The notes: generated by a model from the letters alone, not told the origin. DNA of 64,000 nucleotides from Pyrococcus kukulkanii (GCF_041647995.1 NZ_JARRIB010000004.1:168842-232841); one strand, 5' to 3'; counted from the stretch's first letter, positions 36,404-45,459 are shown. Translations and numbers: made by a program.

Positions 36404-37029
36404 TCTAACTCACCTCCAATGTCCCAGAACAGTAATTCAAACTTTGAAACCTCAAGAAATACCTCCCTAGCTCTCCTTTTCTCGAGCTCCCCATGCTCCT
36501 CGGCAAGCTTGTTAAGTATCGATTCAAGTCTCTTTACATATTCCCCGAATTCCTCAGAGCTCCAATGGTCTATAAACTCCTGGTATGGGCTCTTGTCTTT
36601 TTGATGGCTCTTAACCCAGGACCACGCCTCATAATAAGCCTTCTCTTCGCAGTAAAATGCCGTAAATCCCTCCAAGAAGCTTCTCAAGCTTGCAACGTTC
36701 AGGAGGTAATTTACGTAGGCCTTTGCCCTCCAGTCGATTTCTCCTTTTAGGGAGATGCCAAGTTCACTAGCCTTTGATTCGAACATCTCAAGCTCCTTTG
36801 AGATGTAGTAGATTGACTCTGCGAAAAATTGGAGGAGATCGTCGGGGGCTTTGGCCATTAATAGGGCCATGAACCTCAACGCGTTCTTAACGAAGTAGTA
36901 GTCGTTTACGAGCCATCTAGCAAAGTTTTCCTGGGGAAGCCTATTTTCTGCCATCTTAACGAGGAAATCGTGTGGTAAGAATTCGTTCCAAATGGATCTT
37001 GCCTCCCTTAGAAGTTCCTCAGAAAACAT
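36391..37029 (-). CDS. tenA: TenA-family protein (copy 2)
   Basis: Encodes 212 aa, all-helical haem-oxygenase-like fold. Features: an N-terminal ARSIWNEFLPHDFLVKMAEN region, FARWLVNDYYFVKNALRFM, and a C-terminal KFELLFWDIG. TenA hydrolyses aminopyrimidine derivatives from degraded thiamine; this copy lacks the Cys of the TenA_C class in the usual position as far as I can see, so it may be the TenA_E type. The ATG at 37029 has GGGGTGG upstream. It overlaps copy 1 by 11 nt. Confidence 0.85.
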   Translation of the reverse strand: MFSEELLREARSIWNEFLPHDFLVKMAENRLPQENFARWLVNDYYFVKNALRFMALLMAKAPDDLLQFFAESIYYISKELEMFESKASELGISLKGEIDWRAKAYVNYLLNVASLRSFLEGFTAFYCEEKAYYEAWSWVKSHQKDKSPYQEFIDHWSSEEFGEYVKRLESILNKLAEEHGELEKRRAREVFLEVSKFELLFWDIGGELEWRR

Positions 37030-37663
37030 CTCCACCCCTCCATGCCATTTCCCAGAATGCCAGCTCAAACTTGCTTCCCGTCATGAATATCCTCCTCATC
37101 CTCTCGTAGTCCCCAGGATTATCATCTATGAGGTTCCTCAGCCTTTTAACTAGTCCCAAGTATTCGTCGCTAAGATAAACCTGGGCCCACTCTCTGTAAA
37201 TTTCGTTTTCGTTGTTCTCAAGAGCATCCTTGTGGTACTCCGCTATCTCGGCGTAGCTCCAGAAGCACGGCAACAACGCAGTCAACCCTTCCACCCAGTT
37301 CCCCCTGTACGCTGTAGAGAGCATAAAGTCCATGTAGGCGGAGTTTACTAAGGTTGGTTCGGTTTTTATGGCATCTTCAAGCGTGAATCCTAGTCTGTTA
37401 AGCAACCCCTCATAGTTCTTCATTTCCGTAGTTATCTCCTCCCTTGCCAGTTCAATGATCTCGGCCATTATTGGGTATTCAGCTTTGGATGCTATAACTG
37501 AGAGAGCTCTTGTTAGGCCCACGAGATAGTTGAAGTCCTGAAGAACATAGAACTTGAATTTCTCGATTGGCAAATCTCCTCTATAAAGGTGAACGACAAA
37601 GGGATGCTCAAAAATCCTTCCCCATATAACATCGGCTTCCTTCCTGAGCCTCTCGGTTATCAT
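37019..37663 (-). CDS. tenA: TenA-family thiaminase II-like protein (copy 1)
   Basis: Encodes 214 aa, first gene of the thiamine operon. Conserved segments: FKFYVLQDFNYLVGLTRALSV and GLTALLPCFWSYAEIA, where the Cys of LLPCFW matches the catalytic Cys of TenA_C enzymes, and KFELAFWEMAW. It probably hydrolyses aminopyrimidine compounds in thiamine salvage. The ATG at 37663 has GGTGA 5 nt upstream. Confidence 0.92.
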   Translation of the reverse strand: MITERLRKEADVIWGRIFEHPFVVHLYRGDLPIEKFKFYVLQDFNYLVGLTRALSVIASKAEYPIMAEIIELAREEITTEMKNYEGLLNRLGFTLEDAIKTEPTLVNSAYMDFMLSTAYRGNWVEGLTALLPCFWSYAEIAEYHKDALENNENEIYREWAQVYLSDEYLGLVKRLRNLIDDNPGDYERMRRIFMTGSKFELAFWEMAWRGGDVF

Positions 37664-37674
37664 TAGGCTCACCA

Positions 37675-37702
37675 AAAATCCCTAACTTTGGGATTTTATA
37701 AC
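37675..37702 (-). promoter_or_regulatory. thiamine operon promoter with palindromic operator
   Basis: On the plus strand the arms AAAATCCC (37675-37682) and GGGATTTT (37690-37697) form a perfect 8+8 bp inverted repeat with a 7-nt spacer. On the minus strand the TATA box (TATAAAA, plus 37694-37700) overlaps one arm, and the predicted start near 37672 abuts the other. A repressor bound here would block transcription. Archaeal thiamine operons are known to be controlled by ThiR, a regulator with a ThiN-like ligand domain; the link here is inference. Confidence 0.6.
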
Positions 37703-37751
37703 CTTTTTGTTGAATTCTAAAACTTAGTTATAAAAGGAGCGGGAATAATGA

Positions 37752-38291
37752 TCAGCGCTCATAAGTTCCAACTAGCTCGGCTTCAGCTATAATATGCCCC
37801 TTCATCGCCTCTTCAAGATCCCTTCTTGTAGATCTTGGGGTCAAATTCAGCGTTATGTCAAGGGCGTAGACCTTGAAATGATAGTGGTGAACTCCATGCC
37901 CTGGGGGAGGACATGGGCCATCATATCCGATCCTTCCAAAGTCATTAATGCCTTGAATCATCTTTACTGGGGACTCTACCTTACCCTTCTTGGGGATACC
38001 CTCAGGGATCTCCTTAACGGGAGGAATGTTCCAGGCGATCCAATGAGTAAAAGTTCCCCCAGGAGCATCAGGATCATCGACAATTATGGCAAGGGATTTT
38101 GCGTTCTCTGGGATATTTGAGATATAGAGTGGAGGATTAATATTTATACCATCACATGTATACTTCTTCGGAATTGGGCTATCTTCCTGGAAGACAGAGG
38201 AAATCGAAAACTTTAAGCTACTTTTCTCCTCCAAACAACCAGACAAGAGTATAATAGGCAATAATAAAATCAGAAAAACTGCCTTCTTCAT
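37752..38291 (-). CDS. PEBP/YbhB-family lipoprotein
   Basis: Encodes 179 aa. A signal peptide ends in lipobox LLSGC (C19). The phosphatidylethanolamine-binding-protein fold follows, with KKYTCDGININPPLYIS, DDPDAPGGTFTHWIAWNIPP and GYDGPCPPPGHGVHHYHFKV forming the anion-binding pocket. It is probably anchored outside the membrane. The function of archaeal members is unknown. It starts 3 nt after the DUF257 gene on the same strand. Confidence 0.88.
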   Translation of the reverse strand: MKKAVFLILLLPIILLSGCLEEKSSLKFSISSVFQEDSPIPKKYTCDGININPPLYISNIPENAKSLAIIVDDPDAPGGTFTHWIAWNIPPVKEIPEGIPKKGKVESPVKMIQGINDFGRIGYDGPCPPPGHGVHHYHFKVYALDITLNLTPRSTRRDLEEAMKGHIIAEAELVGTYER

Positions 38292-38294
38292 GTT

Positions 38295-38963
38295 TCATCC
38301 CCCTAGGATATCCCTTATGGAAATTCTAACTTCCTTCATCTTGGCCTTTGGTGCCCAGGAATCCTTTATCATCGTGAAAACTATCGTGTCCCTGTCCTGT
38401 GTTATCCTAATAACTGATGTTGCTAGCTCCTCTATCAGAGGCATGGGCCTCGTTGAAAGGCTTTCCATGAGATCAAGCTCAAAGAAGTAGAAGGCAAGCC
38501 TGTTTTTGTTGGTTATATACGTTTTTATAGAATTTATGAGTTCGGAGGTTCCCATTGGAGTATCATTTAAAGCAAAAAGCCTATCTAGGCCAAACACTAA
38601 ATCTATGAAGTTTTCGTTGGGAGAGATGGAATAAAACGCCTTCTTGTATCTGCTCAGGTATACCCTTAGATCAGTTTCGAACTTCAGCTTTTCGGCTATC
38701 TTTCCAATGTCATCTGAACCCCCTATCTTCAATATCCTTGAATTCCCAAGGTTGAGGTTACCTAAGATTAGCTCGAGGTGCCTGGCGTATATAGGGAATG
38801 TATCCAGTATATCTTCTATTAATAAAGGAGTATTGTTAGCCCTCGAGTACTCAATTAGGGAGAGTAGAAGGGCTTCAATCCCTAAAGATGCTTGGTTTTC
38901 AACTATCACGGTTTCTCCGAATTTCTTATCTCTGATGACCTCCCAAAGTAACCCGAACTTCAT
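38295..38963 (-). CDS. DUF257 family protein (copy 2)
   Basis: Encodes 222 aa. It shares layout with the adjacent upstream gene: KFGETVIVENQ start, IEYSRANNTPLLIEDILDTF, then FPIYARHLELI. DUF257 is a Thermococcales-centred family distantly like a RecA/KaiC fold without a P-loop; no P-loop is visible here. Its start overlaps the stop of copy 1 by 4 nt. The function is unknown. Confidence 0.75.
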   Translation of the reverse strand: MKFGLLWEVIRDKKFGETVIVENQASLGIEALLLSLIEYSRANNTPLLIEDILDTFPIYARHLELILGNLNLGNSRILKIGGSDDIGKIAEKLKFETDLRVYLSRYKKAFYSISPNENFIDLVFGLDRLFALNDTPMGTSELINSIKTYITNKNRLAFYFFELDLMESLSTRPMPLIEELATSVIRITQDRDTIVFTMIKDSWAPKAKMKEVRISIRDILGG

Positions 38964-39616
38964 TGTTTGCCACCAACTTCAACAGTTATCTCCTTACCGA
39001 CTAGTTCAGGATTTGAGCTCTTGAGTATGTACAGGTGGGCTCCTGTGGGATAGGGCTTCGTATTTACTATTGTACTTGCTATTCTGCTCAGCTCTACCCT
39101 TGCTATGCTTGGGAGTGCGTTGAATATCTTCCCATTGACCAGGTATACTGATTTTCTATTTTTATTCTCCAGGGCCTTTTGGATTTCAAATATTGCTAGG
39201 TAGAGTTCCTGAGGGGTCGTTAGTCTGCTGAGGACTGACTCTATACCTATGGATATTGTTATGCACTCCTTAAATTTTAAGGAAACTCTCTTCATGGTTT
39301 CCCTGTATTCCTTAAGGTAAACTCTCGGATCTGGATGGTATTTTATTTTTGCGATGAGGTTCCCGACGTTTATATTCCCGCCGGTTTTTACAACGTAGAT
39401 GCTGTTAAGGTCAAAGCTTATTCCAAGGGCTTCAAGGTGAGAAACTACGATAGGAAATGCATCAAAATTGTCATCTATAATCACTGGAATTCCCCTTGAT
39501 TTCGCGTACTCAGCTATATGAAGAATTGTAAACTCAGGAACGTAGGAAGGTGGGTACTTTATTAGGACAACCTCTCCATATTTCACCCCATCTAAAAGCC
39601 CCTCCACCATGTCCAA
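38960..39616 (-). CDS. DUF257 family protein (copy 1)
   Basis: Encodes about 218 aa. Core: DGVKYGEVVLIKYP, IAEYAKSRGIPVIIDDNFDAF, VVSHLEALGI, SIGIESVLSRL. It aligns along its length with copy 2, so the pair is a tandem duplication. I place the start at TTG 39616 because GGTGG lies 6 nt upstream and a TATA element (attttatacc near 39650-39660) would start transcription just before it. ATG 39610 is the alternative; the long frame to 39715 includes the promoter. No P-loop. Confidence 0.72.
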   Translation of the reverse strand: MDMVEGLLDGVKYGEVVLIKYPPSYVPEFTILHIAEYAKSRGIPVIIDDNFDAFPIVVSHLEALGISFDLNSIYVVKTGGNINVGNLIAKIKYHPDPRVYLKEYRETMKRVSLKFKECITISIGIESVLSRLTTPQELYLAIFEIQKALENKNRKSVYLVNGKIFNALPSIARVELSRIASTIVNTKPYPTGAHLYILKSSNPELVGKEITVEVGGKQ

Positions 39617-39840
39617 TAGATACCACCGAATGTATATTGGAAAAGAAGGTATAAAATTTATTGCACCACCTTTTCTATGGTTTCCGAGTTCATATAAAGG
39701 CTTTCCAGCCCTCATAATGATCAGAGGTTCTGACGGTTTTCGTATGCTTCTTGTAGAATGGAAGAATCTATGTACTCAACACCTGCACGTTCTGCACGAC
39801 TTCATGAAATCACCAAAAGTAAAATGGAAAGGAGTATCCT

Positions 39841-41037
39841 TCATGTCTCCCTGAACAAGCCGTACTTCTTCGGGTCATAGAATGGTGGGGTTACTGTGAT
39901 GGCCCTCTTCTTCCGCCCTCTAATATCAACTTCAATTTCAATTCCCGGCTTTGCATATTCCTCTTTAACGAATGCTATTCCGATTCCTATGCCGAGGAGT
40001 GGGGACAGTGTTCCGCTTGTGACTTCACCTATGAGCTCGCCGTTTGCGTAAACCTTGTAGCCTTCCCTTGGAATTCCCTTCTCAATCATCTTGAAGTGGA
40101 TCATCTTCCTGCCTAGGCCACGCTCCTTCTGCTTAAGGAGGGCATCCTTTCCTATGAAGTCTTTGTCCCAGTAGATCGCGAACTCAAGGTTTGCTTGGAG
40201 GGGTGTTACCTCGTCAATGTCAGTACTCAATAACTGGAGCTCCTTGGTTTCATTTCCATAGAGGGTGTAACCAGCCTCTAGTCTGAGCGTATCCCTTGCA
40301 CCTAGGCCAGCGGGCTTTATCCCGTACTTCTTTCCCTCTTCGAGAATTCTCTCCCACACGTGAAGGGCTTTCTCAGGTTCTCCTCTCTTGCTTTCATCTG
40401 GGTGGTAGGGGTTCGCGTCCTCTATGTAGACCTCAAAGCCATTCTCGCCGGTGTAGCCGCTCCTCGAGAGGAGCATCTTTATTCCATCGAGTTCAACCCA
40501 TCTAGCCTGGAACCACCACATCTCGTTTATATCTATCCCAAACAAGTCTTGAGCTAAGTCTCTTGCTTTTGGCCCCTGAACAGCGAACATCGCAATATCA
40601 TAAGTTTTTAGTTCAATCTCAAGGTCAAGCTTTGTGAACTGCTCTATCGTCTTCTTTAGGTACGTGAACCAAGCGTACAGCTTTTCAAATGCATCGGAGT
40701 CGCATACCATGAAGTACTCGTTATTGCCCATGTTGAATACAAGAGTTTCGTCCTTTATTGCTCCCCTTTCATTCAGAACCAATGTGTAAGTTCCACTTAT
40801 GGCCGGAGGCTTGCTTATATCATTAGTGGTTACGTACTGCAGGAACTTAAGGGCATCCTTTCCTTTGAATACTATCTCTCCCATATGAGAAACGTCAAAC
40901 ACGCCAACTGCATTCCTCACAGCTAAGTGTTCTTCTTTTATGCTAGAATACCATATTGGCATCTCCCAACCTGCAAATTCTTCAATTTTCTTTGCATGTT
41001 CTTTATGCCAGTCAAAGAGATGAACTCTCTTTGCCAT
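39841..41037 (-). CDS. gcvT: aminomethyltransferase (glycine cleavage T protein)
   Basis: Encodes 398 aa. GcvT motifs: [11 protein letters not shown] near the N-terminus with the folate-site Asp, [34 protein letters not shown], and C-terminal [21 protein letters not shown]. It transfers the methylene group from H-protein-bound aminomethyl to tetrahydropterin. The ATG at 41037 has GGGGTGG 5 nt upstream. The other glycine cleavage genes are not in the window. Confidence 0.95.
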   Translation of the reverse strand: MAKRVHLFDWHKEHAKKIEEFAGWEMPIWYSSIKEEHLAVRNAVGVFDVSHMGEIVFKGKDALKFLQYVTTNDISKPPAISGTYTLVLNERGAIKDETLVFNMGNNEYFMVCDSDAFEKLYAWFTYLKKTIEQFTKLDLEIELKTYDIAMFAVQGPKARDLAQDLFGIDINEMWWFQARWVELDGIKMLLSRSGYTGENGFEVYIEDANPYHPDESKRGEPEKALHVWERILEEGKKYGIKPAGLGARDTLRLEAGYTLYGNETKELQLLSTDIDEVTPLQANLEFAIYWDKDFIGKDALLKQKERGLGRKMIHFKMIEKGIPREGYKVYANGELIGEVTSGTLSPLLGIGIGIAFVKEEYAKPGIEIEVDIRGRKKRAITVTPPFYDPKKYGLFRET

Positions 41038-41046
41038 TTCGACCAC

Positions 41047-41186
41047 CCCTTTAAGCTATTTCAGTTGGATAATATAATTTTTGTGTCCAAAATTTCGTGG
41101 TTATAATAGTAGTGAGCCGAAGATATCCCAAAAGTTTCCGTCAAATGTACAACCAATAAGCTCATAAAGGTTCCCAGGACAATAGT
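41047..41186. other. divergent intergenic region
   Basis: AT-rich 140-bp gap between divergent genes. TATA-like elements occur for gcvT (ataatataattttt near 41070-41083, read on the minus strand) and for the plus gene (cataaagg near 41163-41170, about 25 nt before its start). No gene seen. Confidence 0.4.
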
Positions 41187-41192
41187 TTGAAG

Positions 41193-41732
41193 ATGAGAGG
41201 GGAACTCCCTTTTATAATCTTCAAAACAAAGAAGGGTATGTTTGCAATAGACCTATACCTTATAAATAGGGTGGAAAAGTTAGAGAGGATAGCAACGTTA
41301 ATTAGAAGGGCTGAAAATATCAAGCAAGCTTCGTTTGTCCCAAAAGAAGTGGGGGGATGGGAAGAAGAAGTTAAAGACTTTCTCAAGTGGCTTCTTGAAA
41401 TAGCTAGGGTTAGGTCAGGAAAAATTATTAACAAGAGACTTGGCAAGATGCGGCGATGGAATATATTTAGACTCCTTGGCATTCCAACTGGGCACTCAAG
41501 ACACGTCTCAGAAGAAGAAAGACTTGCTAGAGATAATCGAGAAGCTCTTCTTGCCTTGAGCATATTAGAGAACGTTATAAAAGGGGACATTAAAGTCGTT
41601 GGATATGGAGTGGCTGAAATTGAAATAAAAGGTAAGGAAGTTTACATTAATGGTAGGGTGGATCCTGTTTATACTGAGCTAATAAAAAGGGATATGAGAG
41701 CAGCGATGGCTCTTCTTGAACTTGTTAGATAA
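41193..41732 (+). CDS. hypothetical basic protein
   Basis: Encodes 179 aa, not recognised. An N-terminal beta segment LPFIIFKTKKGMFAIDLYLI, a helical middle containing KIINKRLGKMRRWNIFRLLG, then PTGHSRHVSEEERLARDN and a C-terminal beta/helix end. Rich in Lys/Arg. The ATG at 41193 lacks an RBS and lies about 27 nt after a TATA-like element, suggesting a leaderless mRNA. The 3' end overlaps the prolidase gene by 8 nt (convergent). Confidence 0.65.
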   Translation: MRGELPFIIFKTKKGMFAIDLYLINRVEKLERIATLIRRAENIKQASFVPKEVGGWEEEVKDFLKWLLEIARVRSGKIINKRLGKMRRWNIFRLLGIPTGHSRHVSEEERLARDNREALLALSILENVIKGDIKVVGYGVAEIEIKGKEVYINGRVDPVYTELIKRDMRAAMALLELVR

Positions 41733-42771
41733 GTTCTCTTTCCGTTTTTGTAAGTCTTTTTGCTCCACTCTTTGTTATAACGATTGTGTCCTCTATCCTT
41801 ACACCTCCAAATTTTGGAATATAAATACCAGGTTCAATTGTTATCACCATTCCTTCTTTAAGAATTGTCTCGTCATATTGACTTATTCTTGGCCATTCGT
41901 GGATTTCAAGACCAACACCATGACCAAGTGAATGGATAAAGTATTCTCCGTATCCATATTCCTTGATGACATCTCTCGCTATTGAATCTAATTCTTTGGC
42001 AGTCATTCCTGGCTTAGCTGCCTCAATGGCTTTCTTTTGAGCTTCAAGAACTATTTCATATATCTCCTTCTGCTTATCGCTAGGAGACCCCACTACTATG
42101 GTTCTTGTTATATCTGAGTTGTAGTGGTTATATAAGGCCCCAAGATCTATAACTACAAGGTCACCCTTTTCAATCCTTTTATCACTTGCAATCCCATGTG
42201 GTAGTGCCGATCTATAACCGCTGGCGATAATCGTATCAAATGCCGGTTTCTCGGCTCCATTCATTTTCATAAGATATTCAACTTTTGCCGCTATCTCTCT
42301 TTCCCTTTTTCCTTCAGAAACTTCCTCAATTGCTGCCATAACAGCCCTGTCCGCGATTTCGCAAGCTTTTTCTATTATTTTTAGTTCTTCTTTGCCTTTC
42401 ACTATTCTGAGTTCCTTTATAGTATCATCAATTTTTTTAAATTCTTTTATTCCTGCTTTTTCTCTGAGATCAAGAATGAAGGAGTATGAGCTTGCTCCTT
42501 CAATTCCAAGAACTTCAATGCCTTTTAGCTTCTCATACAGCTCGTCCATTTTCTTAAACTTCTCGACCTCCACTATACTTTCTTCTTTTGCCATTTCGTA
42601 CTCTAACTCAGGAACATATAGAGTTGCTCCCGATTTAGTCACTAAGAGGTACCCTCCAGCAAGTGGTGAAGCCCCAGAAAAGTAGTAAACATTTGGAGCT
42701 TTTGTAAGGAATATTGCATCAAGGTTGTTCTTTTCCATAGATTCAATCAACTTTTCAACCCTTTCCTCCAT
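41725..42771 (-). CDS. pepQ: Xaa-Pro dipeptidase (prolidase)
   Basis: Encodes 348 aa, the same length as the well-studied P. furiosus prolidase as I recall it. Dinuclear metal ligands are all visible: two Asp in VIDLGALYNHYNSDITRT, His in SLGHGVGLEIHEWPR, Glu in TIEPGIYIP and Glu in GVRIEDT. It cleaves dipeptides with C-terminal proline in peptide recycling. The ATG at 42771 follows GGGGG; the frame extends to 42873 but the extension is unrelated to the family. Confidence 0.95.
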   Translation of the reverse strand: MEERVEKLIESMEKNNLDAIFLTKAPNVYYFSGASPLAGGYLLVTKSGATLYVPELEYEMAKEESIVEVEKFKKMDELYEKLKGIEVLGIEGASSYSFILDLREKAGIKEFKKIDDTIKELRIVKGKEELKIIEKACEIADRAVMAAIEEVSEGKREREIAAKVEYLMKMNGAEKPAFDTIIASGYRSALPHGIASDKRIEKGDLVVIDLGALYNHYNSDITRTIVVGSPSDKQKEIYEIVLEAQKKAIEAAKPGMTAKELDSIARDVIKEYGYGEYFIHSLGHGVGLEIHEWPRISQYDETILKEGMVITIEPGIYIPKFGGVRIEDTIVITKSGAKRLTKTERELI

Positions 42772-42872
42772 TTCGTATTCCCCCCTGTGGCATATATCAT
42801 AGTTCATAAAAATGTTTTTGTCTTTTCCTAAACTTTTAATACCTAACTCAAAAACTTCATACAGGTGTCGCA

Positions 42873-43583
42873 ATGTTTGGATGGAGGGGAAGATTTGGAC
42901 TCATAGTGCCATCTTCGAACACTACTATGGAGATGGAGTTCCACAAGTACATCCCGGAAGGAGTCTCCCTCCATACAGCTAGAATGCCTCTGAGGAATGT
43001 AAATGAGGAAGAGTTAACTAAGATGGCAACGTTTGCCATTGATGCTGCAAAATTACTCGCCGATGCCGGGGTCGAGTTGATAGCGTTTGGATGCACGAGT
43101 GGATCTTTTATCGGAGGGAAGGATTTTGAAAAGGAAATCGAGATGAAGATCGAGGAAGAAGTTAATATTGAAACCTTTACAACAAGCACGGCGGTTCTTG
43201 AAGCACTTAATGTTCTAGATCTCCAGTCCTTGCTGGTAATAACTCCCTACGTCGATGAGATAAATCAAAAGGAGAAAGAGTTTCTAGAGGCCAATGGTTT
43301 TGAAGTTCTTGACATAAGAGGCCTTGGAATAGAGAACAACCTTGAAATAGGAAAGTTAGAGCCATACACCGCATATAGGCTTGCAAAAGCTACGTTTATA
43401 GATGAGGCAGATGGAATCTTTATCAGTTGCACTAATTGGAGAACCTTCGAAATAATCGAAAAACTTGAAAGTGATCTCGGGGTTCCTGTAGTAACAAGCA
43501 ACCAGGCGACGCTATGGATGGCATTAAGGGCTCTAGATGTAGGGGATAAATTGCCGCTTGGACGATTACTCAGGGAATACTAA
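42873..43583 (+). CDS. Asp/Glu racemase superfamily protein (maleate isomerase/arylmalonate decarboxylase-like)
   Basis: Encodes 236 aa. The start GLIVPSSNTTMEMEFHKYIP and the two Cys motifs, IAFGCTSGSF near residue 75 and FISCTNWRTFE near residue 190, match the maleate cis-trans isomerase/AMDase group, where the two Cys do proton transfer. The substrate is unknown. AGGTG lies 5 nt upstream of the ATG. One nucleotide separates it from the RNase Z gene. Confidence 0.85.
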   Translation: MFGWRGRFGLIVPSSNTTMEMEFHKYIPEGVSLHTARMPLRNVNEEELTKMATFAIDAAKLLADAGVELIAFGCTSGSFIGGKDFEKEIEMKIEEEVNIETFTTSTAVLEALNVLDLQSLLVITPYVDEINQKEKEFLEANGFEVLDIRGLGIENNLEIGKLEPYTAYRLAKATFIDEADGIFISCTNWRTFEIIEKLESDLGVPVVTSNQATLWMALRALDVGDKLPLGRLLREY

Positions 43584-43584
43584 A

Positions 43585-44493
43585 ATGATCGAGGTAATAT
43601 TTTTAGGAACCGGGGGGATTAAACCTACCCCTGAAAGAAACGTTCCTGGGATAGCTATTAAGGTGGGAAGGGAAATAATTCTTTTTGATGCCGGGGAGGG
43701 GACATTAAGGCAAATGGAAATTGCAGGCTTAAGCCCAATGAAAATAAAGAAGATATTTATAAGCCACTTTCACGGGGATCATTATCTAGGGATACCTTCC
43801 ATGATCCAGACGATGAACCTTTGGCATAGACGGGAACCCCTTTATATATACGGGCCCCCAGGAGCTATATCCTTTATAGACAACCTTCTCTCTAGTGGAT
43901 ATTTTAGGCCAAGTTTTGACGTAGTTACCATAGAGTTAATGGAAGGAGAAGAGGTTAGGGAGAAAGAGTATAGAATAAAGCCTTTCCAAGTTTCCCATGG
44001 AATTCCTGCATTTGGTTATGTATTCAAGGAAAGGGACAGAAGAGGGAACTTTGATATGGAAAAGATAAAAGCGTTAGGATTAAGGCCTGGTCCCTGGATG
44101 AGAGAGGTTGAAAAAAGGGGCAGAATTACCATAAATGGAGTTGAAATAAAGCTCGAGGACATCACGGGACCCAAGAAAAAGGGGGCAAAGATAGTATACA
44201 CCGGGGACACTGAGCCGATTCCCTTAGGGGATATCGCCAAAGACGTAGATCTCCTCATTCACGACGCAACTTACATCAATAGTGAGGATAGGAAAGAGAG
44301 CTATCATTCAACGGTTAAAGAAGCATGTGAGGTTTGGGAGAGTGGAGTTCTTGTCCTTTTCCATAGGGCTCCAAGGTATAAGTACGTTGAATACAAAAGA
44401 GAAGCCTTGAAAATTTGTCCAAAAGCCTATGTTCCGCGAGATTTTGATAGGTTGTTGGTGGGTAGTGGAAATGTCATATTTAAGGTACGTTAA
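43585..44493 (+). CDS. rnz: ribonuclease Z (tRNA 3' endonuclease)
   Basis: Encodes 302 aa. Metallo-beta-lactamase motif H61-x-H63-x-D65-H66 (SHFHGDHYLG), then FQVSHGIPAFGYVF, YTGDTEP and the C-terminal HSTVKEA His. The exosite region is at about 150-175. It cuts pre-tRNA 3' trailers before CCA. The ATG at 43585 has AGGGA upstream; the longer frame from 43558 is the overlap of the previous gene. Confidence 0.95.
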   Translation: MIEVIFLGTGGIKPTPERNVPGIAIKVGREIILFDAGEGTLRQMEIAGLSPMKIKKIFISHFHGDHYLGIPSMIQTMNLWHRREPLYIYGPPGAISFIDNLLSSGYFRPSFDVVTIELMEGEEVREKEYRIKPFQVSHGIPAFGYVFKERDRRGNFDMEKIKALGLRPGPWMREVEKRGRITINGVEIKLEDITGPKKKGAKIVYTGDTEPIPLGDIAKDVDLLIHDATYINSEDRKESYHSTVKEACEVWESGVLVLFHRAPRYKYVEYKREALKICPKAYVPRDFDRLLVGSGNVIFKVR

Positions 44494-45124
44494 AGTTGTC
44501 GGCACAGTCCACGTCTTACCTGAGAGTATTAGTGAGGTAAGGGAAGTTATACTGAGGGAAAATCCAGATGCCGTTGCGATAGAGCTTGATTATGGTAGAT
44601 TAGTTGCTCTCCTTCGGGGGGAAAAATTAAGGTTAACCCAGGCATTAAAGCTTGGAAGAATTGGAATGTTGGGTTATGCACTTCAAGAAATTGAAAAGTT
44701 CTTGAGTAAGGATTTTGGAACTTTACCGGGGGAGGAAATGATAGAAGCGTATGAACTTGCAAGGTCTATAGGGATACCAGTTTACCTAATAGATCAACCA
44801 GTTGAAGTTACTCTCAAAAAATTACTTTCTGCACCAAGAATTGAAAAACTGAGATTAGTCACGGAGGTTCTTGCACTACCCCTCCTAGGAAGGGATGTGA
44901 AAATAGAAAGCTATACAATCCTAGAACAAGAATTTATGAGGAAATATCCATACTTCTATAAGGTTCTCGTTGAGGAAAGAAATGAGATAATGGCTAAAAA
45001 TATTATGATGATCGTTGACTCTTTATTAGTGAAAAAAAGGAAAGCCAAAGTTGTGGCGGTTGTTGGTTTAGGACACAAAAAGGGGATAGAACGGCTACTT
45101 AGTCGCTATACTCCAAAGCGCTGA
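44471..45124 (+). CDS. TraB/PrgY-family protein
   Basis: Encodes 217 aa. The TraB-domain motif GTVHVLPES is near the N-terminus, with AIELDYGRLVALLRG, and the second motif VVGLGHKKGIERLL near the end. This fold is related to TIKI/GumN-type putative metalloproteases. Unlike many TraB proteins it has no evident C-terminal membrane domain, so it is a short, soluble version. The ATG at 44471 overlaps rnz by 23 nt. The role in archaea is unknown. Confidence 0.82.
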   Translation: MSYLRYVKVVGTVHVLPESISEVREVILRENPDAVAIELDYGRLVALLRGEKLRLTQALKLGRIGMLGYALQEIEKFLSKDFGTLPGEEMIEAYELARSIGIPVYLIDQPVEVTLKKLLSAPRIEKLRLVTEVLALPLLGRDVKIESYTILEQEFMRKYPYFYKVLVEERNEIMAKNIMMIVDSLLVKKRKAKVVAVVGLGHKKGIERLLSRYTPKR

Positions 45125-45371
45125 GTAGCATGTCCCTGTATAGGTTGATCTTTTTGAACTCTTTTTTGCTAATTGTGTCCATCCTGCTAACTTCCTCATA
45201 AAACTCTTCCAGCTCCTTAAGAATTTCCTCAATACTATCAAAGGAGTCATTGGCGATTTTCTTTAATTTGCCCCTCAGAAAAGCCATGACTTCTTTTGGT
45301 CTACCGAGATATGCCCAATAAAGTCCTTCTCTGAGAACCGCTTCTAGTATCTCAACGTTCGGTTTCTCCAC
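45099..45371 (-). CDS. hypothetical helical protein
   Basis: Encodes 90 aa, not recognised, mostly helical and charged (VLREGLYWAYLGRPKEVMAFLRGK, then EEILKELEEFYEEVSRM). The proposed GTG start at 45371 has GGAGG only 1 nt upstream, which is tight, so the start is uncertain. It overlaps the TraB gene by 26 nt in convergent orientation. Confidence 0.55.
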   Translation of the reverse strand: MEKPNVEILEAVLREGLYWAYLGRPKEVMAFLRGKLKKIANDSFDSIEEILKELEEFYEEVSRMDTISKKEFKKINLYRDMLLSALEYSD

Positions 45372-45459
45372 CCCTCCTTGCCATGTGAGTCACCAAAAGG
45401 TGCTCCAGAGCAAGGTATGATATAAGAATTTTCGAAAAATGTTTAGAAAAATGACAAAA

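Noticed and set aside
39717..39840. Possible sRNA in the gap between DUF257 and gcvT
   Set aside because: Only short direct repeats (TGCACG twice) and no paired C/D or H/ACA boxes were found on either strand.
44429..44470. Longer N-terminus for the TraB-family protein
   Set aside because: The extension is only the other frame of the rnz 3' end; the ATG at 44471 directly precedes the conserved domain.
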